From Treponema sp. (GTDB lineage Bacteria > Spirochaetota > Spirochaetia > Treponematales > Breznakiellaceae), in assembly GCA_031288575.1 (NCBI GenBank), contig JAITRD010000065.1, positions 1 through 20,150 of the forward strand: 20,150 nt of DNA, read 5' to 3'. A program made the position numbers and the translations under genes. Positions 7,200 to 15,168 of this stretch are shown piece by piece. The notes beneath the pieces are model-generated. The model saw only the letters and a program-made list of their open reading frames with translations. It did not search any database and was not told the origin of the DNA. Position 1 is the stretch's first letter. Each line of letters starts with the position of its first letter.

Positions 7200-8006
7200 T
7201 TAGGAAAGTCCCAAGCTTTTTAAGGTTGCAAAGGACTGAGCCGCGCAGTCAAAGGGATCCATGTCATAACACCTGTCCTGTTCGACAATAAATGCCTTGA
7301 TCCCAAGGTCGAGCCCCTTCTTAATGATAAGTTCCCAAGGCAAGGAGCCGTCGCCTATCTGGGCAAATTGTTTATCCGTATCGCCGATGTCATTTTCATA
7401 ATTTGCCGGTCCAATACGGTAATCCTTAACATGCAGATACTGGATACGCCCGCGGCATTTTTCCATCCATTCCAGAATATCACCGCCGCCTGCCTGCACC
7501 CAATGGGTGTCTAACAAGAAATGCACGCCGCTGGGATCAAAATTTTCAAAGAGGAGGTCCATACCGCGTTTACCGTTGCTGAAACGGCGGAATTCCTGGG
7601 CATGATTATGGTAGGCAATATAAATATCTTCTTTTGCCAATACCCGTCCCACGCTGTTGATTAGTTCAATCGCCTTCATATAACCGTCATAATCGGCGCG
7701 GCATTCGGTCGGCATGGTCCCGATCATAATCTCGTCGCAATTAAAAAAATGGCAGGCTTCGATGAATTTGCCTGGGTCATCCTTAAGCGCGTTAAGCTGG
7801 CCGGAAAAACAGCTAAATTCAATGCCCATTTCGTCCAAGAGGGCCTTATGCTTTTCGTTTCCTAAATCCGGGTGTAAACCGCCCTGAACCGATTGGTATC
7901 CTATTTCACGCAGTTTTTTGAGTTTTTCCGCATAAGGCAGCGGCGATGACGCAACAGTAAACAGGATAATAGAAATTTGATGCCGCTTCACGATTGGTTG
8001 TTTCAT
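7200..8006 (-). CDS. IolE/YcjR-like sugar isomerase/epimerase (AP_endonuc_2 TIM barrel)
   Basis: A 268-residue TIM barrel of the sugar phosphate isomerase/epimerase group. Seen in order: GYQSVQGG near residue 40; IAYHNHAQEFRRF; FLLDTHWVQAGGG (the Asp is a usual metal ligand); YLHVKDYRIG; FAQIGDGSLPW; and AFIVEQDRC. It is a diverged tandem paralogue of the next gene, 56 bases downstream, and shares with it the DTHWxQAGGG and EQDR signatures. A GGAG ribosome-binding site precedes the ATG. It is probably co-transcribed with galM, which ends about 48 bases upstream beyond a small palindrome. The role is inferred to be conversion of a keto-sugar intermediate. Confidence 0.78.
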   Translation of the reverse strand: MKQPIVKRHQISIILFTVASSPLPYAEKLKKLREIGYQSVQGGLHPDLGNEKHKALLDEMGIEFSCFSGQLNALKDDPGKFIEACHFFNCDEIMIGTMPTECRADYDGYMKAIELINSVGRVLAKEDIYIAYHNHAQEFRRFSNGKRGMDLLFENFDPSGVHFLLDTHWVQAGGGDILEWMEKCRGRIQYLHVKDYRIGPANYENDIGDTDKQFAQIGDGSLPWELIIKKGLDLGIKAFIVEQDRCYDMDPFDCAAQSFATLKSLGLS

Positions 8007-8036
8007 TGTCCGGGTGCTCCTTCTTCATAATTTTTT

Positions 8037-8052
8037 CTGTTCATACGAACAG
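8037..8052. repeat. 16-bp palindrome between galM and the TIM-barrel gene
   Basis: CTGTTC-ATAC-GAACAG is a perfect 6-bp inverted repeat with a 4-base spacer directly after the galM stop codon. On the minus strand it is followed by A residues, not T, so it is unlikely to be a terminator there. It could be an mRNA-processing hairpin or a protein-binding site. Confidence 0.4.
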
Positions 8053-8054
8053 TT

Positions 8055-9083
8055 TTAAGTCCGAAAATAATATGCCGTCGCGGAGGAAAAAATCCTATTC
8101 GCCGGCACAATGCAACAGGGAAAATGCGGAACATGAATGGCGTTGGGGAAAAACTGCGTCTCAAGACAAAAGGCGCCATGCCTCGTATAGCTTGCCCCGT
8201 CGTTTCCCGGGGTTCCTTCCTGCATATGATTTGCCGTAAAAAGCTGCATCCCCGGCAAATCAGTGAAAACCTCCATCACCCTTCCGCTTTGTCCGTCCCG
8301 GGCACAGGCCGCCTTACGCATCCCCCTGCCCTTCAAAACAAAATTATGATCAAAACCCCCTTTTTTATCCCCGGAGGCTGCCAGTTCCTCCATGGCGGGA
8401 CCAAATTTGCGGGGAGCTGAAAAATCAAAGGGGGTTCCCCTGGTCGGCAATATTTCCCCGGTCGGGATATTCTCATCGTCGGAGGGGGTGTAAAAATCCG
8501 CCTCAATCTGTAATTCCTGCTCATTAATTTGGCCGCTCCCATGGCCGGCCAAATTAAAATACACATGATTGGTCAAATTAACCGGCGTATCCTCCGTTGG
8601 AATTGCCCGGTACCGGATGAGCAGCCCCTCATCGTTTAGGTGATAACAAACTTCCAGGTCCACTTCTCCGGGAAACCCCGCCTCGCCATGATCCCGCAGG
8701 GCTAAACGGACAAGGGAATCATCCGCGTCCACCAGGGCGAAATTACGCCGTCCATAATTTCCAGGCCCTCCGTGGAGGGTGTTATTCCCTTCGTTTGCGG
8801 CCAGGTCGTATACTTTGCCGCCTAGTTGAAAGGAATGCCCCTTAATACGGTTTGCCACACGGCCTATCACCGCCGCGGAAGGAGATCGGGGCGCCAGGTA
8901 TCCCGCCAAATCGCCGCGCCCCAGAACCACATTTTCAAAATTCCCTTCCCGGTCCGGAACACGGATGCTCTGTATGATTGCCCCCAGGGTTATAATCTGC
9001 GCGGACATTCCCCTTTTATTTTTTAAGGTGCAGCGCCAAACATTTTCTCCCGCCGGCAAGGTCCCAAAAAGTTCTACTCCCAT
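8055..9083 (-). CDS. galM: Aldose 1-epimerase (mutarotase)
   Basis: A 342-residue protein that interconverts alpha and beta anomers of free aldoses such as glucose or galactose. Seen: NNTLHGGPGNYGRRNF (100-115) with active-site His104; PVNLTNHVYFNLAG (167-180) with His173; and FCLETQFFPNA (305-315) with catalytic base Glu308. Length and motif order are those of GalM. I chose ATG 9083 because GGAGG lies 9 bases upstream. A GTG in frame at 9110 adds nine residues but lies upstream of that ribosome-binding site. A near-consensus promoter stands 31 bases upstream of the ATG, so this gene may start its own transcript with the two TIM barrels, the second PfkB gene and rluA. A mutarotase in the cluster suggests that a free aldose is released or imported. 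Confidence 0.88.
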   Translation of the reverse strand: MGVELFGTLPAGENVWRCTLKNKRGMSAQIITLGAIIQSIRVPDREGNFENVVLGRGDLAGYLAPRSPSAAVIGRVANRIKGHSFQLGGKVYDLAANEGNNTLHGGPGNYGRRNFALVDADDSLVRLALRDHGEAGFPGEVDLEVCYHLNDEGLLIRYRAIPTEDTPVNLTNHVYFNLAGHGSGQINEQELQIEADFYTPSDDENIPTGEILPTRGTPFDFSAPRKFGPAMEELAASGDKKGGFDHNFVLKGRGMRKAACARDGQSGRVMEVFTDLPGMQLFTANHMQEGTPGNDGASYTRHGAFCLETQFFPNAIHVPHFPCCIVPANRIFSSATAYYFRT

Positions 9084-9113
9084 TATCCAACACCTCCGGA
9101 TTTTAGTCACGAT

Positions 9114-9142
9114 ATTATATCCAGCCCGGGATATAAAGACAA
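9114..9142 (-). promoter_or_regulatory. Putative sigma-70 promoter of galM unit
   Basis: On the minus strand TTGTCT (9137-9142), a 17-base spacer and a perfect TATAAT (9114-9119) lie 31 bases before the galM ATG and after the MFS stop. Confidence 0.6.
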
Positions 9143-9186
9143 CATTTTCTTTTTAAATCTTTAAGCAGCACTATCCATGCAAAAAG

Positions 9187-10524
9187 CTATTTGTTGCTCA
9201 AAGGAATCGGCTTTTTCAAAATTTTGGTACCAATAAACAGGGAAAGCAAAAAATAAAAAAGGGCAAAGGCAATTACCGCGCCGGCGAGCAAGTAGAAAGA
9301 ACGGATGCCGATGGCGACAATTAGAAATCCTCCGCTCAAACTTCCCACAATGGCGGCAATGGCATTTGCCGCCCCGTTCATCGTATGGGCAGTTGAATTC
9401 AGTCCCGGCGGCGCAAGGGAATATACATAATTGGTGGCGGCGCCGATCATCAACCCTCCTCCAAGGCCGTGAAGGGTCTGGATAAAAAGGATCCCAATAA
9501 GACTGTTCGCCCTTGAATAGAGCAAAGCCTCAATACTGTAAAAGACTCCCGCGCCGGCAATGGCAACCGGGAGGGGAAATTTACGGCGGAGGGGCCGCAT
9601 AAGAAGCAGCATGGGTATTTCGAGCAGGGCCTTATAACCGGAAATTAAACCCAACTGCGCGGTATCGCCGCCCACGCTTGCCACCAGATAGGGAAGAAAA
9701 GCCATTGAGGTGTTGGCGGGCATATGTATAAAAACCGCAAAGACCAAATAGGTGATAAAATAATAATTTTTAAAAAGCCTGCCGAACCCCATTTGCTTAA
9801 AGCTCAAAGCCTTCCGGCGTCCAACTCCAAGGACAGCCCCATCGGCGCTTTTCATCTGCCACATAATGATAAGGAGGGGCAAAAAAGCCACGCCGTACAA
9901 ATAAAATGAAACTTCCACCCCCGTCAAGGGCAATATAGCGCTCAGGGAGATGTTCATGATCGCGAAACTGATGGATCCCCAAAGCCGCACGTGCCCGTAG
10001 GCAACCTTGTCCAAATCGGAACGCTGCACCACAAAGGCGTCAAGCAGGGAATTCGCCGGCATGCGAAAAAAAGATCCCAAGGGGACAATCAGGTACATAA
10101 GCACCAGGGGGCCCACAGCAATCTGTGAAGAAAAAGGTATCACCGCCCACAATACGGCGGCAATACAGATACAGAAAAGAAAAACCTTCCTGATCGATCT
10201 GATTTTGTCGGCCATCATGCCCCAAAAGGGAGTCGCGAAAATCATAACGAGGGAATTCACCGCGTTAATAAACCCCACCTGGGTTGGCATAAATCCCTTT
10301 TTCTGGAGAAAGACCGTCAGGTAGGTTCCCGTAGCCGTAGCAAACCAAAATAAAAATTCAATGGAAGAAAGCCGCCAATAAGCTTTGGGAACACCCTGGA
10401 ACCAGCTTATAACGGATTTAGTCCCCCCTAATATCAATGAGGATTGAGGATGATCAATTACCGGAGAGACCGGCGGCGTTTTTGCCCGCAGGTCAGTCTC
10501 CCCGCTGTTTAAAGAGGCACTCAA
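9187..10524 (-). CDS. MFS transporter (MFS_1-like, sugar/nucleoside permease type)
   Basis: A 445-residue inner-membrane protein with about twelve hydrophobic segments. The first begins near residue 55 (IEFLFWFATATGTYLTVFL) after a 45-residue polar N-terminus. The cytoplasmic loop between TM2 and TM3 carries FWGMMADKIRSIRKV, the MFS motif-A position (GxxxDrxGrrk). KAYWRLSSIEFLFWF and MTxxGF-like KKGFMPTQVGF resemble the LacY/NupG-like MFS_1_like group, which imports sugars or nucleosides with protons. The frame opens with TTG at 10524, only 4 bases after the broken aldo/keto reductase ends. The nearest GGAG is about 15 bases upstream, so the exact start is uncertain and translation may depend on coupling to the remnant reading frame. 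It is the only intact transporter in the cluster and presumably imports its substrate, perhaps replacing the lost ABC system. Confidence 0.8.
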   Translation of the reverse strand: MSASLNSGETDLRAKTPPVSPVIDHPQSSLILGGTKSVISWFQGVPKAYWRLSSIEFLFWFATATGTYLTVFLQKKGFMPTQVGFINAVNSLVMIFATPFWGMMADKIRSIRKVFLFCICIAAVLWAVIPFSSQIAVGPLVLMYLIVPLGSFFRMPANSLLDAFVVQRSDLDKVAYGHVRLWGSISFAIMNISLSAILPLTGVEVSFYLYGVAFLPLLIIMWQMKSADGAVLGVGRRKALSFKQMGFGRLFKNYYFITYLVFAVFIHMPANTSMAFLPYLVASVGGDTAQLGLISGYKALLEIPMLLLMRPLRRKFPLPVAIAGAGVFYSIEALLYSRANSLIGILFIQTLHGLGGGLMIGAATNYVYSLAPPGLNSTAHTMNGAANAIAAIVGSLSGGFLIVAIGIRSFYLLAGAVIAFALFYFLLSLFIGTKILKKPIPLSNK

Positions 10525-10528
10525 GATA

Positions 10529-10997
10529 TCACTTCACTTCTCCGAACAAGCGGCTCACTTCACCGTCCAGGAGGGTGAGTTCTTCCTCGTTCATCTGCCA
10601 ATCCATTGCCGCGCAATTCTCCCGGGCATGATCATCGGTTCTAACGCCGACCAGCGCCGTAAGGACAAAATCCTTTTGCACGACCCAATTAATGGCAATT
10701 TGTGCAAGAGGAACATTCCACTTTTCGGCTATTTTATCTATTGAAGACAATAATTCCATAAATAATCACCTGCTCCCGTCTTCCCTTTACGGTTTCGGCG
10801 ACAATCTCCTCAGCGGAACCGCTTCCGTAAACCGGCGCGGTGTCTATCAGGTTGACCCCCAGATCCAGCATGGTTTTCATAGCGGAAATGGAACTTGCCT
10901 TATCGGAACCGCCCCATCCGCGTCCGCCTACACCCCATGTGCCAATCGCGACTTCGGAGACCGAAAGTCCTGTTTTTCCAAGTTGTTTATACCGCAT
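10529..10997 (-). pseudogene. Aldo/keto reductase with internal deletion and frameshift
   Basis: The N-terminal frame (10997 to 10734) begins MRYKQLGKTGLSVSEVAIGT and reaches DTAPVYGSGSAEEIV, which contains the catalytic Asp and Tyr of the AKR family. After REQVII it runs into unrelated codons and stops. The C-terminal part lies in another frame from about 10765 to 10529 (AEKWNVPLAQIAINWVVQKD, then VRTDDHARENCAAM), which is the normal AKR end. Together about 155 residues remain of the usual 310-330. The barrel middle is missing, including the catalytic Lys and His. The junction near 10757-10770 is therefore a deletion of about 0.5 kb that also shifted the frame. The ATG with upstream GGAGAT is intact. 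Product inactive; it may only serve to carry ribosomes to the MFS gene. Confidence 0.85.
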
Positions 10998-11043
10998 AAC
11001 TTATTTTTATCTCCACTATCAAAACAAAATCGCCCCTCTAATC

Positions 11044-11072
11044 TTATAAAGGGAAATAACAAAGGTTCTCAA
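11044..11072 (-). promoter_or_regulatory. Putative promoter of the AKR remnant/MFS unit
   Basis: On the minus strand TTGAGA (11067-11072), a 17-base spacer and TTATAA (11044-11049) precede the AKR start. TATAAG with an 18-base spacer is an alternative -10. It overlaps the T-run of the hairpin just upstream. Confidence 0.4.
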
Positions 11073-11093
11073 AAATTTCCGTCCTAAACGGAA
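11070..11093 (-). terminator. Possible weak intrinsic terminator after the Gfo/Idh gene
   Basis: TTCCGT-TTAGG-ACGGAA (minus strand; 11077-11093) is a 6-bp stem followed by ATTTTTG. It lies about 115 bases after the dehydrogenase stop and just before the next promoter-like sequence. The stem is short, so termination would be partial. Confidence 0.35.
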
Positions 11094-11102
11094 CCGTTGT
11101 CC

Positions 11103-11209
11103 CTATAAAGCGGTCAGGGGTTTAATTCCCATAAGCATTCCCCCTTCCCCGTTAACGGATTCAGGGTAAAATTGCTTACGGGCATTAAGCCCCTTGCTAT
11201 CGCCAAAAA
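11103..11209 (-). other. Coding-like intergenic segment, possible 3' gene remnant
   Basis: Beyond the Gfo/Idh stop one frame remains open (it even extends upstream in an alternative frame) and reads GDSKGLNARKQFYPESVNG followed by EGGMLMGIKPLTAL and TAG at 11103-11105. Composition is protein-like and no start codon with a ribosome-binding site precedes it. I recognise no family. It may be the tail of a deleted gene, or chance. Confidence 0.2.
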
Positions 11210-12421
11210 CTAAGTATCCAGCGAGGACTCCATCACGGTAACGCTGCCGTAACGGCCGGGCGCCAGCATGGCGGGCCGTTCCGGCCGGGTTTTAAGCTCG
11301 TAGACTTTATTGTCAGCATTGCTCTTGTCAATGGCATCAAGGATCTCTACCGTATGCAAAGCCATGTCGGCGTTGCTGCGGGGCTGCCTTTTTCTGCGGA
11401 TTGCATAGGCCATGTCAACCACCGCGATTCCGCGCCAACTGTTATGGCAGGGCTCCCGTTTGCCGCTTTTTGAAGGAACATTCGGATCCGTGTCGCTAAA
11501 ACCGTGGGTAAAAGGCACCTTGAAGACTTCATGAGGATTACCCTTGCGGGTAAGCAGAACCGTATTGTCCCAGCCGCCGAAAAGATTGGGATCCGGCAAA
11601 GTCAGATGGCCTTCGGTACCGTAAATGTCTACCTTCGGCAGTTCCGGATTAAAGGCTTCTGAACAGAGCACCAAGGCGCCATAAACCCCGCTCTCAAATT
11701 CCAGGGCGCCGAGCATTATGGTTTCACCGCCCTTGCTGTCAAAGGGTTTGCCGTAATCGGGATGCATGGTATTAACAAAGGTACGGTTCCCTTTAAAAGT
11801 TTTAGAATACCCGCTTACCCGTTTTGCCGGGCCGAAAAGATTAAAGAGCACATTCAGGTAATAACCGCCCATGTCGTAGGTAACGGTGGTACCATGGGTG
11901 CCCGCCATGGGATCCGGCATGGATGCGAAGGGCCGTTCATTGGAGCCATAACCCCTCATGCACTGGGAATAAGCAATAATCGGGATCCCGATATAACCGT
12001 CATCAATAAGCTTGCGGGCGGTTTGCCATGCGGATCCCATGTAGCAGTCAGGGGCGCATCCGACAAACAATCCCTTGCTTTTCGCAAGTTCATAATTCGC
12101 TTTGGCGCCCTCGTAGTCGTGGCCCATGGCTTTTTCGGAATAGGCATGCTTTCCCGCTTCCAGGATCATCTTTGTGACCGCGTTGTGATTCCATAACTGG
12201 GTGGTATTAATCACAATTTCGATTTCCGGATCCGAAAGGATCTCCTCGTTGGTCATCTGACGGATCCCAAACAGCTCTGCCCGGGCTTTGCTGCGTTCAG
12301 GAATTAAGTCGGAACAACCTACCATCTCAACGATCTTAAACCCGCTGGTCAGAGTATTGAGATAGGTATAGCTAATATTCCCGCTTCCTATCAAAGCCAC
12401 TTTTACTGGTTTTAAGTCCAT
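11210..12421 (-). CDS. Gfo/Idh/MocA family oxidoreductase
   Basis: A 403-residue NAD(P)-dependent sugar or inositol dehydrogenase. Seen: the N-terminal Rossmann motif VALIGSGNISYTYL (8-21); KHAYSEKAMG (91-100), where the family EKP is EKA with catalytic Lys97; FVGCAPDCYMGSAWQTARKL (about 119-138); and TYDMGGYYLNVLFNLFG, the second catalytic helix region. Members oxidise a hydroxyl of a sugar, glycoside or inositol to a ketone. The EKA-for-EKP change and the long C-terminal part mark a subfamily that I cannot tie to a substrate. AGGAGG lies 7 bases before the ATG. It follows a TIM-barrel gene by 76 bases. In inositol, 3-keto-glycoside and apiose pathways such a dehydrogenase makes the keto substrate for TIM-barrel isomerases or lyases, and that is the likely role here. 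Confidence 0.85.
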   Translation of the reverse strand: MDLKPVKVALIGSGNISYTYLNTLTSGFKIVEMVGCSDLIPERSKARAELFGIRQMTNEEILSDPEIEIVINTTQLWNHNAVTKMILEAGKHAYSEKAMGHDYEGAKANYELAKSKGLFVGCAPDCYMGSAWQTARKLIDDGYIGIPIIAYSQCMRGYGSNERPFASMPDPMAGTHGTTVTYDMGGYYLNVLFNLFGPAKRVSGYSKTFKGNRTFVNTMHPDYGKPFDSKGGETIMLGALEFESGVYGALVLCSEAFNPELPKVDIYGTEGHLTLPDPNLFGGWDNTVLLTRKGNPHEVFKVPFTHGFSDTDPNVPSKSGKREPCHNSWRGIAVVDMAYAIRRKRQPRSNADMALHTVEILDAIDKSNADNKVYELKTRPERPAMLAPGRYGSVTVMESSLDT

Positions 12422-12497
12422 TATTCTGCCTCCTAGCAGTAATTAATGCGTTCCTTTTCCGGCGCCGGCAATCCCGCGCCGTTTTGCTTTGTCCGGC

Positions 12498-13352
12498 CTA
12501 TTCCGGCCAGACTGAATCGGTGCTCTCGGAAATCAATTTTGCAATAGCGTCATTATCTGTCATCCCTTTTATGGTACCGCTGTTCGGTTCCGCAATTACC
12601 GGTCCGGTATATCCCAACTGCAAAAGGCCCTTCATAAAAGCCTTCAGATCATTGGCGCCCCCGCCCGGCTCGCCGGGATAATACCGGGGTGAATCCGGAA
12701 GTTCATCAGGGGCTATGCCCTTTGCGTCATCGTTAAGGTGTACCAGGACAATGTCTTTTTCGCCGCGGACAAGTTTAACAAATTCATCTCCGGCTATGCC
12801 GGAGGTATAACAATGATGAGCGTCCAGCAATAATCCAACATTTCCCGTGCCGATTGCGTCGCAAAGTTCAAGCATCCCCGTTAAAGTATGGATAAAGGGA
12901 TATTTACCCCTTGTCCAGCCGGGCTTCGGCCCTAAAAATTCAATGCCAAAGGAGATGTCATATTCCTTGAGAACCTGGGCGCAGAGGCCCATCATATCCT
13001 TGTGGCGTTTAAAATTTTCCGCAAATTCAAATTCGTCGGAAGAGCTTGCCATCCAAGTGCAACACCGGGTGATTCCTAAACGCCGGGCGGTGCGGGCGGT
13101 TTTCTCCAATTTGGGAAATGTTTCATTAAACATATCCCGGGTTCTATAGGCAACGGGCAAACCGAAATTAGAGATGATTACCCCGTATTTCCCCATAATA
13201 TCCAGGGCTTCGGACACGCCGATTCCCTGTTCTTCCAAAGTCAGGGGGCTATACTCCACCGCACCGTAACCGTATCTATGAGCGATATCCACGGCATCTT
13301 TAAATGAAGAAACTTTAATATTTACCAATCCGGGATTCAGTGATTTATACAT
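12498..13352 (-). CDS. Xylose-isomerase-like TIM barrel (divergent member)
   Basis: A 284-residue AP_endonuc_2-type barrel. Four metal ligands can be placed on successive strands: Glu in SFGIEFLGP, Asp/His in GLLLDAHHCY, His in IVLVHLNDDAKG, and Glu in PVIAEPNSG. This is the arrangement of hydroxypyruvate isomerase, tagatose 3-epimerase and 3-oxo-isoapionate-type enzymes. It differs from the other four barrels here, which carry YHNH and EQDR instead, so it probably does a different step. GGAG precedes the ATG. It lies 39 bases after the TIM-barrel gene at 13392-14222 and 76 before the dehydrogenase. The substrate is not inferable from sequence. Confidence 0.78.
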   Translation of the reverse strand: MYKSLNPGLVNIKVSSFKDAVDIAHRYGYGAVEYSPLTLEEQGIGVSEALDIMGKYGVIISNFGLPVAYRTRDMFNETFPKLEKTARTARRLGITRCCTWMASSSDEFEFAENFKRHKDMMGLCAQVLKEYDISFGIEFLGPKPGWTRGKYPFIHTLTGMLELCDAIGTGNVGLLLDAHHCYTSGIAGDEFVKLVRGEKDIVLVHLNDDAKGIAPDELPDSPRYYPGEPGGGANDLKAFMKGLLQLGYTGPVIAEPNSGTIKGMTDNDAIAKLISESTDSVWPE

Positions 13353-13391
13353 TGTTTCTCCTTTTATACCCTGTAAATTTCCCTTTCCCTG

Positions 13392-14222
13392 TTATTCCAG
13401 ATAACCGGTTTCTTTCATGTTAAGATAGGCGCAGCGCAGGGAATCTTCCGTACTGAGATTGCGCAGCCGGTCCTGTTCGGCAATGGCATATTCAAGGCCC
13501 AGCTCCGCGGCCTTGGCCAAAATCCCTTCAAGATCCAGTCTGCCGGTGCCCACCGCGGTAAAACAAAAATCGGTAGCCTTATCCGCGTTGACAAGATACC
13601 TCGGCTGAATCATTTCCGTAAAATCCTTCACATGGAGCAAACCGAGACGGTCCTTGATCTTCTCCATATACGCAACGGGATCAAGCCCCCCCACATAAAC
13701 CCAGCCCACATCCAGTTTGATTTTAAGCCGGGGATCAACCTGGGTCAGGAAATAATCCATTACGGAAACGCCCTTGTAAGCAACCGTAAATTCCTGGTAG
13801 TGGTTATGATATTGAGGGGTAAAGCCTTCATCGGCAAAGATTTTTACCAGCTTATTCATTACATCAATATCTTCCATAACGGAATCGTAGGTACCGTTTT
13901 TGCCGTATCCTTCGCCAAAGCTGCTGATCACCGTAGACCACCCGATATTGATGTTTTTGATGTCATAATAACGGGCCCATTCGATGACAGCTTTAATCTC
14001 CGCGTCGTTTTTTACGAGTTCCCTCATGGGGGGGGACCAGCTGCAAAGACAGGTAAGCCCAAGATCCTTGAAGCGCTTGAAGTTTTCGTCCCTGTCGCCC
14101 GGCATCCGGGAAAGATCGCCGTCCATCCCGCGGTAACCCATTTCGGCATATTTTTTAAAGGTAACAAAGGGATCCGCATCGGGCTCCCTGAATCCTACCC
14201 AGGCCGCTTTTAGTTTGCCCAT
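13392..14222 (-). CDS. Sugar isomerase/epimerase TIM barrel (EQDR type)
   Basis: A 276-residue TIM barrel. Seen: GYRGMDGD near residue 35; FTPQYHNHYQEFTVAYKG; IKLDVGWVYVGGLDP (the Asp is a likely metal ligand); LGLLHVKDF; and YAIAEQDRLRN. The YHNH and EQDR signatures group it with the barrels at 6337, 7200 and 17263, but the DVGWVYVGGLDP strand resembles classical sugar phosphate isomerase/epimerases. A GGAAGG ribosome-binding site precedes the ATG. It is tightly packed, 24 bases after the aldolase gene, so surely co-transcribed with it. The role is inferred as epimerisation or isomerisation of an intermediate on the way to aldol cleavage. Confidence 0.78.
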   Translation of the reverse strand: MGKLKAAWVGFREPDADPFVTFKKYAEMGYRGMDGDLSRMPGDRDENFKRFKDLGLTCLCSWSPPMRELVKNDAEIKAVIEWARYYDIKNINIGWSTVISSFGEGYGKNGTYDSVMEDIDVMNKLVKIFADEGFTPQYHNHYQEFTVAYKGVSVMDYFLTQVDPRLKIKLDVGWVYVGGLDPVAYMEKIKDRLGLLHVKDFTEMIQPRYLVNADKATDFCFTAVGTGRLDLEGILAKAAELGLEYAIAEQDRLRNLSTEDSLRCAYLNMKETGYLE

Positions 14223-14246
14223 ATTTATCCTTCCTTAATATTCCGG

Positions 14247-15080
14247 CTAAATGCTTTTTGTTTCAAAAAGCTTAATCTTCTCAAGGGTACGGGCTTTAAA
14301 ACCTTCCCGAATCGCCTCGGTTGCCGAAAAGATATCCAATTTATCATTTTCAATCTTCCGGAGCCGCGCCGTAGCTTCCTGAGAAAGTTCGGTAAAGATA
14401 TTAATCTTTGAAACGCCCATTTTTATGATTTTTTTGAAGTCCTCGTCGGGAATGCCGGAACCGCCGTGGAGCACCAGGGGAATAGAAACCGCCTTTACGA
14501 TTTCTTCTAAAACCGGATAGTTAATTCTGGGTTTACCCTTATAAACCCCGTGGGCGTTCCCAATGGCCACAGCCAAAGCGTCAATTCCTGTTGCCGCCAC
14601 AAATTCGGCCGCCTCTTTGGGGTCCGTATATTGATAGTTATCGGGATCATAATCCCTGCCCTGGCCGACATGGCCCAGTTCCGCCTCTACCGGAATGCCC
14701 CGGGGCTTACATAGGGCAACCACTTCCCGGGTTATGCGGACATTTTCATCAAAGGGCAGGGTTGAGGAGTCAATCATGATGGAAGAAAATCCCGCCTCCA
14801 GACAGCGTTTGCAGGCATCCACACTCTTCCCGTGATCCAGATGCACCACAACCGGTACGGATGCCTTTTTAGCGGCCGCAACCATGGCGGGAGCAAAGAC
14901 ATCTAAATCAGCCATACCCCGGGGTGAATCGGGAAACTGAAGAATAACCGGCGTTTTTGTTTCTTCCGCCGCATCCAAAATTCCAAGCATCATCGTGGGC
15001 GTCATAAAATCATACGCGCCGACCGCGTATTTCTGCGCCCTTCCCTCAATCAAAACATCATTCAGCGTGGCTAGAGACAT
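14247..15080 (-). CDS. Class II (Zn) fructose/tagatose-bisphosphate-type aldolase
   Basis: A 277-residue cytoplasmic aldolase. Seen: VVVHLDHGKS (77-86), with the proton-relay Asp82 and zinc ligand His83; VEAELGHVGQG (131-141) with Glu134; VAIGNAHGVYKG (171-182) with zinc ligand His177; PLVLHGGSGIPDED (201-214) with zinc ligand His205; and KINIFTEL (225-232). Length is usual for the family. It most resembles the FbaA/GatY/IolJ branch, which cleaves ketose phosphates into dihydroxyacetone phosphate and an aldehyde. The N-terminal AYDFMT replaces the common AFNxxN substrate-site motif, so the substrate may not be fructose 1,6-bisphosphate. It lies between the fucose-isomerase-like gene (88 bases upstream) and a TIM barrel (24 downstream), which argues for a catabolic role in this pathway, not glycolysis. 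Confidence 0.85.
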   Translation of the reverse strand: MSLATLNDVLIEGRAQKYAVGAYDFMTPTMMLGILDAAEETKTPVILQFPDSPRGMADLDVFAPAMVAAAKKASVPVVVHLDHGKSVDACKRCLEAGFSSIMIDSSTLPFDENVRITREVVALCKPRGIPVEAELGHVGQGRDYDPDNYQYTDPKEAAEFVAATGIDALAVAIGNAHGVYKGKPRINYPVLEEIVKAVSIPLVLHGGSGIPDEDFKKIIKMGVSKINIFTELSQEATARLRKIENDKLDIFSATEAIREGFKARTLEKIKLFETKSI

Positions 15081-15168
15081 AATAACCTTCTTTCCTTTCT
15101 ATTTTTAAGCACGCCCTGAAACTCAGGCCGCCCCCTTCTCCCGTAATGTTTAAACCGCCGGGACAAAG

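Noticed and set aside
13403..13410. Third AACCGGTT octamer
   Set aside because: It lies within the last codons of a TIM-barrel gene with no promoter beside it; probably chance.
13632..14213. 193-codon open frame on the plus strand
   Set aside because: It is antisense to a well-supported TIM-barrel gene with conserved YHNH and EQDR motifs; the frame is open only through codon composition.
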